A program made the translations under genes and the position numbers. Positions 18,469 through 26,437 of a DNA stretch of 64,000 nucleotides are shown piece after piece. The notes beneath the pieces were generated by a model. That model saw nothing but the letters and a program-made list of their open reading frames with translations, did no database searches and was not told the origin of the DNA. The first letter of the stretch is position 1, and every line of letters starts with the position of its first letter. The stretch comes from an uncultured Bacilli bacterium (lineage in GTDB: Bacteria; Bacillota_I; Bacilli_A; RF39; UBA660), in contig CAJUHL010000001.1 of the NCBI GenBank assembly GCA_910586425.1, positions 1 through 64,000 of the forward strand, given 5' to 3'.

Positions 18469-20313
18469 ATGCAACAGATGAACAGTCGGGTATTTGAGAC
18501 TCTATATCAATTTATGATTCATGTATTAAATGTACCAATTTTTATCATTCGATATTTTTTCTTGGGCATATTTTTTACTTTGTATTTTATAGGATCTATT
18601 CTTGTTATGCTTACATATGGGATTGCAAAGTACTTTATTTTAGGTTTTTTATATGTATGTTATTCTATTATGCAAATGTTGAAATGGCTTGGGAAAACAA
18701 TTTATCATTTGGCATATTATTTCTTTTTGGGGATTGCTTTCTTATTGTTTATTATCTTTTTACCATTTCGTTCTTTGTTTCAAAAGAAAAATCATACTTC
18801 TAAACAGAAGCAAGAAGAATCTACACAAGAGTCAAAGAAAGAAATACGTCGTAAGAAAAAAAATGATGATATATACGTAAATGAAAATGTAAAGATTGAG
18901 AAAGAATCATTAGCATCTAAAATTAAAAATATAGTTTCAAAGCTGAATACCATACCAGTATGGTTTAAAAATAAAATCGTAAATAATGATTTTGCGAAAC
19001 ATAGAAGAAATAAAAAAACAATGCAAAGAGAGGCTCTGTTGATTGATTTTGATGGAGAAGATGCAGAAAAAAGTGAAACAAAGGAACTATATCAATATGT
19101 TGCGAAAGATCAAGAAGGTCATGTGATTAAAGATTTTTTTGAAGCATTTTCTAAAGTGGAAGTGCACTCTTTCTTACTTAGTGAAGGATTTGAAGTATAT
19201 AGTATAAAAAAAGCCAGCAAATGGACTGTATTTGTGCATGGAAAAGCCAGTGTGAATAAAGTAAGAATTAAAACGAAAGACTTGATTTTCTTTATTACAC
19301 AACTTTCCACATATTTAAAAGCTGGTATTCCACTTGTTGAAGCACTTAAAATATTATCAAGACAGTTCAAGCAAAAAAGTTATCAGAAGATATTCAAAGC
19401 AATTATTTATGATTTGACAATGGGAGACAACTTTAGTGATGCATTGATAAAACAAAATGTTGCATTTCCAAGATTATTTATCAATATGATAAAAACGGCG
19501 GAAATGACAGGAGAATTGCCAGAAGTTTTGGATGATATGTATGCTTATTATACTGAAACAGAAAAAACAAGAAAGCAAATGATTACAGCCATGATGTATC
19601 CATCTTTGGTATTCATTTTTTCAGTTGCAGTTATTACTTTTATTATGATGTTTGTTATTCCACAGTTTGTTGAAATCTATTCTACAATGGATGCAACCCA
19701 GATACCAGCATTTACAAAGGCAGTAATTGCTGTTAGTGAATTTTTACAAAATTATATTGTTTATTTGTTGATTGGACTTATAGTATTTGTAATATTGTTT
19801 ATGTACTTTTATAAAAAAGCTAGAGGTTTCCGTTCAGTAGTACAGTGGGTATTAATGCATCTACCTATATTTGGAAATACCATTATCTATAATGAAGTGA
19901 CTATGTTTACAAAAACGTTTTCTTCTTTGTTAGCACACAATGTGTTTATTACTGATAGTATGGAAATTTTAAATAAAATAACCAATAATGAAATATATAA
20001 AATGTTAATTTTGGATACCATTACCAATTTGGCAAAAGGAGATAAAATTTCGGCTGCTTTTGCAGGGCATTGGGCTTTTCCAGTTCCTGCTTATGAAATG
20101 TTAGTAACAGGAGAAAAAACAGGAGAATTATCAGAGATGATGGCAAAAGTTTCTGCTTATTACCAAGAATTACATAAAGAATCTGTTACCAGAATTAAAA
20201 CATTTATTGAGCCAATTTTAACAATTTTCTTAACCGTCGTAGTAGGTATTATTATTCTTGCGATTGTTATTCCGATGTTTGGTATGTATAGTACCATTCA
20301 AAGTTATGGGTAG
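18469..20313 (+). CDS. pilC: Type IV pilus inner-membrane platform protein PilC/GspF with N-terminal extension
   Basis: PilC-family proteins form the membrane platform on which the assembly ATPase extrudes pilins. Two GspF domains are clear: one starting near TKDLIFFITQLSTYLKAGIP and ending with membrane helices (VITFIMMFVIPQFVEIYSTM), the other from NEVTMFTKTFSSLLAHNVF to VVVGIIILAIVIPMFGMYS. The product is about 610 residues, against 350-410 usual. The extra part is N-terminal: three hydrophobic helices (about residues 15-110), a very basic linker and a small folded region. No clean ribosome binding site decides the start; TTG 18451 is possible. It is followed by the prepilin peptidase. Confidence 0.85.
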   Translation: MQQMNSRVFETLYQFMIHVLNVPIFIIRYFFLGIFFTLYFIGSILVMLTYGIAKYFILGFLYVCYSIMQMLKWLGKTIYHLAYYFFLGIAFLLFIIFLPFRSLFQKKNHTSKQKQEESTQESKKEIRRKKKNDDIYVNENVKIEKESLASKIKNIVSKLNTIPVWFKNKIVNNDFAKHRRNKKTMQREALLIDFDGEDAEKSETKELYQYVAKDQEGHVIKDFFEAFSKVEVHSFLLSEGFEVYSIKKASKWTVFVHGKASVNKVRIKTKDLIFFITQLSTYLKAGIPLVEALKILSRQFKQKSYQKIFKAIIYDLTMGDNFSDALIKQNVAFPRLFINMIKTAEMTGELPEVLDDMYAYYTETEKTRKQMITAMMYPSLVFIFSVAVITFIMMFVIPQFVEIYSTMDATQIPAFTKAVIAVSEFLQNYIVYLLIGLIVFVILFMYFYKKARGFRSVVQWVLMHLPIFGNTIIYNEVTMFTKTFSSLLAHNVFITDSMEILNKITNNEIYKMLILDTITNLAKGDKISAAFAGHWAFPVPAYEMLVTGEKTGELSEMMAKVSAYYQELHKESVTRIKTFIEPILTIFLTVVVGIIILAIVIPMFGMYSTIQSYG

Positions 20314-20330
20314 TTAGGGTGGTTGAAGGT

Positions 20331-21128
20331 ATGGAAATATATTATACAATTGTATTATTTCTCTTTGGAATGGTACTAGGTTCCTTTTATAATGTAGTAG
20401 GATATCGTTTACCAAAAGGAGAATCTTTATTATTTCCTTCTTCACACTGCACCAAATGTAATCATAAATTAGGGGCAAGTGAGTTGGTCCCTATTTTTTC
20501 TTACATATTTTTAAAGGGAAAGTGTAAGAGTTGTGGAGAAAAAATTTCACCATTTTATCCTATTTTTGAATTTTGTTCTGGATTTTTATTTGCAGTTAGT
20601 TACCTTTTGTTTGGTTTTTCAATTGAACTTGTGATGGCGCTAACTTTTATTTCTACTTTATTAATTATTATAATTAGTGATTATCAAACTATGATAATTC
20701 CAGATGAAGTGTTGCTTTTGGGTTCTGCTTTATTGATAATAGAGTTATGGATACAAAGGGGTGTTCAAGGGACGCTAGTATCTATAGGCGCTGGAATTGG
20801 GACATTTTTGACAATGTTTTTATTGAAAAAATTAGGAGATTTTTTATTTCGAAAGGAATCAATGGGTGGGGGAGATATTAAACTCATGTTTGTCTTTGGA
20901 CTGATATTGGGATATCCTATGTCCATTATAAGTATTTTTGTTGCTTCTTTTGTTGCTTTACCAGTTGCTGTATATTTTACGATTAAATATAAAGATCAAA
21001 AATACATTGATGATGATGAAATACCAGAGCATAGTATTCCATTTGGGCCCTTTTTGGCCGTAGCAGCAATCTTTCTGTTGTTAACTAAAATTGATTTTGA
21101 TTTTATAATTCATATATTAACAAAATAA
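20331..21128 (+). CDS. pilD: Prepilin peptidase (A24) / N-methyltransferase PilD
   Basis: This bifunctional enzyme cleaves prepilin leader peptides and methylates the new N-terminus. The 265-residue protein has a cytosolic N-terminal domain with two CxxC pairs (SHCTKCNHKL, GKCKSCGEKIS) needed for methylation, and about seven membrane helices. The two active-site aspartates are in IISDYQTMIIPDE and the GGGDIKLM motif; all are intact. AGGGTGG lies eight bases before ATG 20331. Its substrates are probably the two prepilins encoded at 52.0-53.1 kb. Confidence 0.93.
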   Translation: MEIYYTIVLFLFGMVLGSFYNVVGYRLPKGESLLFPSSHCTKCNHKLGASELVPIFSYIFLKGKCKSCGEKISPFYPIFEFCSGFLFAVSYLLFGFSIELVMALTFISTLLIIIISDYQTMIIPDEVLLLGSALLIIELWIQRGVQGTLVSIGAGIGTFLTMFLLKKLGDFLFRKESMGGGDIKLMFVFGLILGYPMSIISIFVASFVALPVAVYFTIKYKDQKYIDDDEIPEHSIPFGPFLAVAAIFLLLTKIDFDFIIHILTK

Positions 21129-21154
21129 AAACAACATTTGTTGTTTTTATTTTG
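21121..21154. terminator. Bidirectional terminator between pilD and a convergent small gene
   Basis: A perfect 16-base inverted repeat (arms 21121-21136 and 21139-21154) is flanked by A and T runs. It covers the last codons of both convergent genes and so serves both. Confidence 0.8.
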
Positions 21155-21335
21155 TTAATTTGTATTTTCTTTGTGTCTTCATAAAGTAAATACCAAATAG
21201 GTAGGTACTAAAGAAAGAAACATAAGTAAGAATGGTATAGTGTGTTATTAATAAGATACCATCTAGAATACATAGCAATGCGATTGCGATGGAACCTAAA
21301 ATAAGATAACACACCTTATTCCAGTTTATTTTCAT
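21147..21335 (-). CDS. Small membrane protein (62 residues)
   Basis: It has a basic N-terminus (MKINWNKVCY), two membrane helices separated by a short turn, and a basic end (KTQRKYKLTK). A strong AAAGGGGGA ribosome binding site precedes the ATG, and a good terminator covers its end, so it is probably real. I do not recognise a family. Confidence 0.65.
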   Translation of the reverse strand: MKINWNKVCYLILGSIAIALLCILDGILLITHYTILTYVSFFSTYLFGIYFMKTQRKYKLTK

Positions 21336-21422
21336 TAGAAATTCCCCCTTTTTCCTTTGAATGCCTGCTATTATAACAGTTTTTTTGAATTTGTCAAATT
21401 TGTACTATTTTATTCGTTATAT

Positions 21423-21452
21423 AAAAAAAAAAGAAGCATTAGTCTTCTTTTT
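21423..21452 (-). terminator. Terminator of rarA
   Basis: On the minus strand, AAGAAG and CTTCTT (arms 21431-21436 and 21444-21449) form a stem followed by a run of about ten T residues. Confidence 0.6.
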
Positions 21453-22659
21453 GTAATTTTTCTAAATTTTGATCAATTTTCATTAAATTTTCTTCATATT
21501 TACTAGAGGGTTTTGGATGATAATATTTTTTACCAATTAAATTGTCTGGAAGATATTGTTGTTTGACCCAATTATTTGGATAGTCATGAGGGTATTTATA
21601 ATCCTTGGAAGTTGTTTTAATGTGAGGAGGAACATTTCCTGTATTTCCAGCTTCTATATCAGCTAAAGCTGCGTCTAAAGCCAAATGACCTGTATTTGAT
21701 TTAGGAGAAAGAGCGAGCTCAATGACTATATTTCCAAGTGGAATACGACCTTCTGGAAGTCCTAGACGTTCACAAGCTTGTATAGCAGCTTCTACTTTTG
21801 GTCCCATTGAAGGATTGGCAAGGCCAATATCTTCATATGCAATGACAGTCATCCTGCGGTAAATAATATCCAAATCTTCTGCCATAATTAGTCGTGCTAA
21901 ATAGTGTAAGGCAGCATTTACATCACTTCCACGAATGGATTTTTGAAAAGCACTAATGACATCGTAGTGTCCATCCTCATTTTTGTCATGAAAAAAGACT
22001 GGTTTGGTATTGATATCTTTTAAGTTATTTAATGTAATATGATAATCACTACTTGCGTAATAAGCAACTTCTAATAAATTATATGCATATCTTAAATCAC
22101 CGCTTGAAACAGTTGCAATAAATTCTTTGGCATCATCGTCTATTACAATTTCTTTTAGATATTCTGATGCACAAGCACGTTGAATTGCTTTCATAATATC
22201 TGCTTCTGATAATTCATGTAATTCAAATATTTGGCAACGGCTTCGAATGGCTGGATTAATTTTATGGTATGGATTGGAAGTTGTCATACCAATTAAAGTG
22301 ATTAGACCACTTTCCAAATAAGGAAGTAGTAAATCTTGTTTGTCTTTGTTCAGACGATGAATTTCATCCATAATAACAACCAGCCCACCAAATAATTTGG
22401 CTTCTTCCACTACCACATCAAAGTCTTTTTTATGATTGATAACTGCATTTAACATTCGATATTTTTGTCCTACCGTTTTTACAATGGCTTGTGCAATTGT
22501 CGTTTTCCCGATACCTGGTTTTCCATATAAAATCATAGAAAAAATACGGCCATGTGCAACCATGTTACGAATTATTTTGTTTGGACCAATTAAATGTTCT
22601 TGTCCGATGACATCTTCTATGGTTTGAGGTCTTAATTGAATTGCGAGTGGTTCTGTCAT
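21439..22659 (-). CDS. rarA: Replication-associated recombination protein RarA (MgsA), AAA+ ATPase
   Basis: RarA is a clamp-loader-like ATPase acting at stalled replication forks. The 406-residue protein has the opening RPQTIEDVIGQEHLIGP, Walker A (YGKPGIGKTTIAQA), Walker B (VVIMDEIHRL) and sensor regions (IGMTTSNPYHKINPAIRSRC). The tetramerisation domain near the C-terminus (YEDIGLANPSMGPK, SNTGHLALDAAL) is complete. AGGTGAT precedes the ATG. It is divergent from xerD. Confidence 0.95.
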   Translation of the reverse strand: MTEPLAIQLRPQTIEDVIGQEHLIGPNKIIRNMVAHGRIFSMILYGKPGIGKTTIAQAIVKTVGQKYRMLNAVINHKKDFDVVVEEAKLFGGLVVIMDEIHRLNKDKQDLLLPYLESGLITLIGMTTSNPYHKINPAIRSRCQIFELHELSEADIMKAIQRACASEYLKEIVIDDDAKEFIATVSSGDLRYAYNLLEVAYYASSDYHITLNNLKDINTKPVFFHDKNEDGHYDVISAFQKSIRGSDVNAALHYLARLIMAEDLDIIYRRMTVIAYEDIGLANPSMGPKVEAAIQACERLGLPEGRIPLGNIVIELALSPKSNTGHLALDAALADIEAGNTGNVPPHIKTTSKDYKYPHDYPNNWVKQQYLPDNLIGKKYYHPKPSSKYEENLMKIDQNLEKLQKED

Positions 22660-22772
22660 TGTATCACCTAATATTATTTTACCATAGTTTTGTCAACTTT
22701 CGTATACTGAAGTGAGGAAGCGTGCATAAATATTTAAAATATTGTATAATAAAAAAGAACGGTAGTGATGAA

Positions 22773-23657
22773 ATGAAATATCATGTAACAGATATGGATG
22801 CACTGGATTTTTTAGGATATCTATTCATTGAGCGTAAGTATAGCCATAATACAGTTTTGTCTTACGATTTACAACTGTATGAATTGGAGCAAGTGGTTAA
22901 AAAGCCATTACGTAATCTTGTCAAACAGGATATTCTTTCCTTTTTAACAATCAAAAAAGAAAGAAGCCAAGCACGTACTATAGCTCATTTTATGACAGTT
23001 TTTAGAAGTTTTTATAAATTTTTGGAAAGGGAAGAAGTGATTTTCCAAAATCCAATGGATGATATGGATATGCCAAAGTTGCCAAAATCGTTACCTAGAG
23101 TTCTTTCAAAAGAAGAAATAGAATTGCTGTTAGATGTCCCTCTTACGAATGCCTATCAGTATCGCAATAAGGCGATGTTAGAGCTTATGTATGCATCTGG
23201 ACTTCGTATTACGGAATTGATTTCACTTTCTATTCATGATATTAATTTGGAAATGCAGACAGTTAGGGTATTGGGAAAAGGCAGTAAAGAACGATTGGTT
23301 CCGATTGGAGATTACGCAACCTATTACTTACATATTTATATAGAAGAATACCGTTTTATGTTACGAAAAAGGGAGACTGATGTTTTATTTTTGAGTAGTC
23401 GAGGAACACAAATGTCGAGACAAGCATTTTTTAAAATTATCAAACAGTTGGGAAGAGAAAAAGGCATCAAAACTGATTTTTCTCCACATACGTTAAGGCA
23501 TTCCTTTGCGACCCACTTGTTGGAAAATGGTGCTGATTTGAGGAGTATTCAAGAATTGCTTGGCCATTGTGATATTTCAACTACGCAAATATACACTCAT
23601 ATATCCAATCAACAGTTACTAGAAAATTATGCCAAATTTCATCCACATGGCGATTAG
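22773..23657 (+). CDS. xerD: Tyrosine site-specific recombinase XerD
   Basis: XerD with XerC resolves chromosome dimers at dif. The 294-residue protein has an N-terminal SAM-like DNA-binding domain and the catalytic set R-K-H-R-H-Y: the first Arg in ASGLRITELISL, HTLRHSFATHLLENG, LGHCDISTTQIYTHI with the nucleophilic Tyr. ATG 22773 matches the family length; an upstream ATG at 22722 would add 17 residues. Whether it is XerD or XerC is decided by context and length only. A dif-like site used by a prophage lies about 21 kb away at 44.2 kb. Confidence 0.88.
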   Translation: MKYHVTDMDALDFLGYLFIERKYSHNTVLSYDLQLYELEQVVKKPLRNLVKQDILSFLTIKKERSQARTIAHFMTVFRSFYKFLEREEVIFQNPMDDMDMPKLPKSLPRVLSKEEIELLLDVPLTNAYQYRNKAMLELMYASGLRITELISLSIHDINLEMQTVRVLGKGSKERLVPIGDYATYYLHIYIEEYRFMLRKRETDVLFLSSRGTQMSRQAFFKIIKQLGREKGIKTDFSPHTLRHSFATHLLENGADLRSIQELLGHCDISTTQIYTHISNQQLLENYAKFHPHGD

Positions 23658-23670
23658 AAAGGAAATGATT

Positions 23671-24834
23671 ATGAGATTTAAAAGAATATTTTTAGTTGTG
23701 ATGGACTCCGTTGGAATTGGAGCAGCCAAAGATGCAGAAGCCTTTCATGATGCTGGAACCAATACCATATTACATGCACTGGAAAGTACAAAGATTCATT
23801 TACCCAATTTTGAAAAAATGGGATTATCTAATTTACTAAATGATACCAATATACCTACTATAGCATCTTATACCAAAGCAGAGGAAATCAGTAATGGAAA
23901 GGATACACTTACCGGACATTTGGAAATGATGGGAGTAGAAACCAAGGTTCCTTTTCGTACATTCACGGAAACTGGTTTTCCAGAGGAATTAATACAAGAA
24001 TTATCTATTCAAATAGGAAGAGGCATTTTAGGAAATTGTAATGCAAGTGGTACTGAAATCATTGAACGCCTTGGGAAAGAACATATGGAAACTGGAAAAG
24101 TGATTGTCTATACATCTGCTGATTCTGTGTTACAAATTGCGGCCCATGAAGAGATTGTTCCTTTAAAAGAACTGTATCACATTTGTGAGATAGCAAGGGA
24201 GCTTACTTTAAAAGAGGAATGGAAGGTGGGACGTATTATTGCAAGACCATTTATTGGAACACCAGGACATTTTGAACGTACTTCTAACCGACATGATTAT
24301 GCTTTAAATCCAGCAGAATCAACTGTATTAGATGCATTGAAAGAAGCACATTATGATGTGATTTCAGTTGGAAAAATTGCGGATATTTTTAACAATTGTG
24401 GAATTACAGAAAGTATTAAAACCAAGGACAATTTAGATGGAATGCAAATCATTTTAAAGACGATGCAGAAAAATTTTACGGGTCTTTGTTTTGCCAATTT
24501 AAACGATTTTGATTCCAAATATGGACATAGAAGAAATCCAATTGGATATGCACATGCATTAAAAGAATTGGATGATTATCTTCCAAAGTTTATGGCTTCT
24601 TTAGAGGCAGATGATTTATTGATTTTCACAGCCGATCATGGAAACGATCCAACTTATATAGGTACTGATCATACCCGTGAAGATGTACCTGTATTTGTAT
24701 ATTATAGGGGAATGAAAGAATCAAAAAGAATCACTCATTTAACAACATTTGCTTCACTTGGAGCTACTGTGGCAGATAATTTCAATGTAAAATTACCGCG
24801 GATTGGAACAAGTTTTTTAGAAGAAATCCAATGA
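23671..24834 (+). CDS. deoB: Phosphopentomutase
   Basis: DeoB interconverts ribose-1-phosphate and ribose-5-phosphate (and the deoxy forms) in nucleoside salvage. The 387-residue alkaline-phosphatase-superfamily enzyme has metal sites in VVMDSVGIGAAKDAE and FTADHGNDPTYIGTDHTRE, and the phosphorylated Thr region GKDTLTGHLEMMG. GAAAGGAAATG precedes ATG 23671. It follows xerD closely and overlaps alkD by four bases. Confidence 0.95.
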   Translation: MRFKRIFLVVMDSVGIGAAKDAEAFHDAGTNTILHALESTKIHLPNFEKMGLSNLLNDTNIPTIASYTKAEEISNGKDTLTGHLEMMGVETKVPFRTFTETGFPEELIQELSIQIGRGILGNCNASGTEIIERLGKEHMETGKVIVYTSADSVLQIAAHEEIVPLKELYHICEIARELTLKEEWKVGRIIARPFIGTPGHFERTSNRHDYALNPAESTVLDALKEAHYDVISVGKIADIFNNCGITESIKTKDNLDGMQIILKTMQKNFTGLCFANLNDFDSKYGHRRNPIGYAHALKELDDYLPKFMASLEADDLLIFTADHGNDPTYIGTDHTREDVPVFVYYRGMKESKRITHLTTFASLGATVADNFNVKLPRIGTSFLEEIQ

Positions 24835-25562
24835 ACTTAGAAACGTGTAATTGGAATCAAACTTATACTGCATTTTTGAATTATCTTGGTTCTTTGCAGG
24901 ATTTAAAATATCGTGATTTCCATGGAAAATTGATTCAGGACACCAACACTTTAATTGGAATTAGAACGCCCATTTTAAAAAAAATAGCAATTACAGTTAG
25001 TAAAAATAAACCCTATGATTTTTTGAAATGTGTCCAACATGATACTTATGAAGAGAGAATCATTCATGGTTTGGTGATTGGATATTTGAAGATACCTTTT
25101 GGGGAATGTATTTCTTTGTTAAATGACTTTCTTCCTTTTAATAACAATTGGGCTATTAATGATATTGTATGCTCAAATTTAAAAATTTGGAAGGACCATT
25201 TAGAAGAAGGCTTGGATGTTATCAGGCAATATGTGGTAAATCAAAATGGATGGATACGTCGTTTTGGTCTTGTGTTGTTACTCAACTATTATATTAATGA
25301 TACTTATATTGATTCTATTTTAGAATTATGTTCTAAAGTGCCTGGAGATGAATATTATGTGGGTATGGCGAATGCATGGTTGTTATCTCTTTGCTACATT
25401 CATTACCCTCAAAAAGTCGTGTTTCTATTGGAACATTCAATATTGGATCATTTCACGCAAAAACATACTATCCAAAAGATTATAGAATCTACTCGTGTTT
25501 CTTCAAAGGATAAAGAACAAATGCGTAGACTACGGGAACATTTAGGCAAATCTCTCATATAA
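24831..25562 (+). CDS. DNA alkylation repair protein (AlkD-like HEAT-repeat glycosylase)
   Basis: AlkD-family proteins excise N3- and N7-alkylated bases without flipping them. The 243-residue helical protein has the typical features: IGIRTPILKKIA, HDTYEERIIHGLVIGY, FNNNWAINDIVCSNLK and a catalytic-site-like stretch GWIRRFGLVLLLNYY. The ATGA overlap with deoB indicates one transcript. Confidence 0.85.
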   Translation: MNLETCNWNQTYTAFLNYLGSLQDLKYRDFHGKLIQDTNTLIGIRTPILKKIAITVSKNKPYDFLKCVQHDTYEERIIHGLVIGYLKIPFGECISLLNDFLPFNNNWAINDIVCSNLKIWKDHLEEGLDVIRQYVVNQNGWIRRFGLVLLLNYYINDTYIDSILELCSKVPGDEYYVGMANAWLLSLCYIHYPQKVVFLLEHSILDHFTQKHTIQKIIESTRVSSKDKEQMRRLREHLGKSLI

Positions 25563-25580
25563 TAATATGGGGGATTTATT

Positions 25581-26024
25581 ATGGAAGAAAACAAAAATAT
25601 TGCTATGTTAAATGAGTATTTGGCTAATTTGAAAGTTTTAAATAATAATTTATACAATATGCATTTTAATATTGTAGGTATGAGTTTTTTTGGAATGCAT
25701 AGAAAACTTCAAGAATATTATGAAGAGGTTGCTTTACAATATGATAAGGTAGCTGAACGCATTAAAATGTTAGGCGGATATCCAATTACATCTTTGAAAA
25801 AAATAGAGGATACTTCTACTATGAAATCAATGAGAAGTATGGATTACAATGGTACACAAGTTTTAGAAGTGTTACAAAATGATTTCGGGTTTATGAAAGT
25901 TTATACAAAAGATTTGGTACGTTGTTTTGAAAAAGAAGAAGACTTTGGAACAGCAGGTATGCTAAATGAATTCTTATCTTTTTATGATAAACAATTTTGG
26001 ATGATTGATAGTAGTTTAAAATGA
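25581..26024 (+). CDS. dps: Dps/ferritin-like DNA-protecting protein
   Basis: Dps forms a 12-subunit shell that oxidises iron with peroxide and protects DNA. The 147-residue protein keeps the ferroxidase-site pattern at the subunit interface: NLYNMHFNIVGMSFFGMHRK, then LQEYYEEVALQYDKVAERIK and MLGGYPITS. A strong terminator follows. Confidence 0.9.
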   Translation: MEENKNIAMLNEYLANLKVLNNNLYNMHFNIVGMSFFGMHRKLQEYYEEVALQYDKVAERIKMLGGYPITSLKKIEDTSTMKSMRSMDYNGTQVLEVLQNDFGFMKVYTKDLVRCFEKEEDFGTAGMLNEFLSFYDKQFWMIDSSLK

Positions 26025-26042
26025 AGCAAGTCTTCATTTTTC
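26018..26042 (+). terminator. Terminator of dps
   Basis: AAAATGAAG (26018-26026) pairs with CTTCATTTT (26032-26040). Confidence 0.75.
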
Positions 26043-26140
26043 TATTTCATAATTATAATTAGCTTCTATACCATGAATTTGTATTTATGTTACAATCCGT
26101 TTATTCAACTATTAAATACACTATAAGGTGATATGCAAAA

Positions 26141-26172
26141 AAAGTGTTTACCGAATGAACACTTTATTTTTT
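26141..26172. terminator. Terminator-like hairpin in the dps-cas9 gap
   Basis: AAAGTGTT (26141-26148) and AACACTTT (26158-26165) form a perfect stem with A residues before and T residues after, so it could act in both directions. A 22-codon frame with AAGGTGAT before it (26133-26201) runs through it, but I do not call that a gene. Confidence 0.5.
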
Positions 26173-26190
26173 ATTTCTTTGTATTTTTCA

Positions 26191-26219
26191 TTTGCAAATA
26201 GCACGCAATATAGTATAAT
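26191..26219 (+). promoter_or_regulatory. Promoter upstream of cas9
   Basis: TTTGCA (26191-26196), a 17-base spacer and TATAAT (26214-26219) face the cas operon. It is the only convincing plus-strand promoter I see between dps and cas9. If used for cas9, the mRNA leader must pass a terminator at 26235-26273 and then run antisense through the whole tracrRNA. Confidence 0.55.
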
Positions 26220-26225
26220 GAAATT

Positions 26226-26273
26226 AATTAAAGGGCTAGTAAAGACTTAAATTGTTTTTTGCTAGCTTTTTTC
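26226..26273 (+). ncRNA. Candidate short RNA or attenuated cas9 leader
   Basis: Transcription from the 26214 promoter would start near 26226. It soon meets GCTAGTAAA (26235-26243) pairing with TTTGCTAGC (26258-26266, one G-T pair), followed by six T residues, an intrinsic terminator. The product would be an RNA of roughly 48 bases, or the site would attenuate cas operon expression. Expression is not shown by sequence. Confidence 0.35.
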
Positions 26274-26292
26274 TAGTATGATTGAGAGAAAT

Positions 26293-26401
26293 AAAAAAAG
26301 AGTTGCTTAAGCAACCAAACTCATCTAAATGAGTATTTAGGGTAATACATTCGTAAAACCTTTATTTTAACTCTCTATGTCATCTTAAATGGTATTAAGA
26401 C
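26293..26401 (-). ncRNA. tracrRNA
   Basis: The plus strand at 26374-26401 matches the last 28 bases of the CRISPR repeat with two differences, so the minus strand carries the anti-repeat at the RNA's 5' end. Downstream on the minus strand come a hairpin (ACTCATTTAGATGAGT) and a terminator formed by the palindrome GTTGCTTAAGCAAC followed by seven T residues (to about 26293). The length is about 109 bases. It would pair with pre-crRNA repeats for RNase III processing and Cas9 loading. Confidence 0.9.
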
Positions 26402-26407
26402 AACTAC

Positions 26408-26437
26408 ATAATACCATAGGAGTAGGAGGTATGTCAA
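26408..26437 (-). promoter_or_regulatory. tracrRNA promoter overlapping the cas9 start
   Basis: On the minus strand TTGACA (plus 26432-26437), an 18-base spacer and TATTAT (plus 26408-26413) give a start near 26401, exactly at the anti-repeat. The -35 box lies on the first cas9 codons and the spacer on the cas9 ribosome binding site, so polymerase at this promoter and cas9 expression could interfere. Confidence 0.75.

Noticed and set aside
26133..26201. 22-codon frame with AAGGTGAT before it
   Set aside because: It runs through a terminator-type hairpin and has no protein-like features beyond Phe runs; chance in AT-rich DNA is likely.
26389..26436. Earlier start codons for cas9 (26389, 26431)
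   Set aside because: 26389 lies in the tracrRNA anti-repeat without a ribosome binding site, and 26431 is one base from AGGAGG; 26437 has proper spacing and matches Cas9 N-termini.
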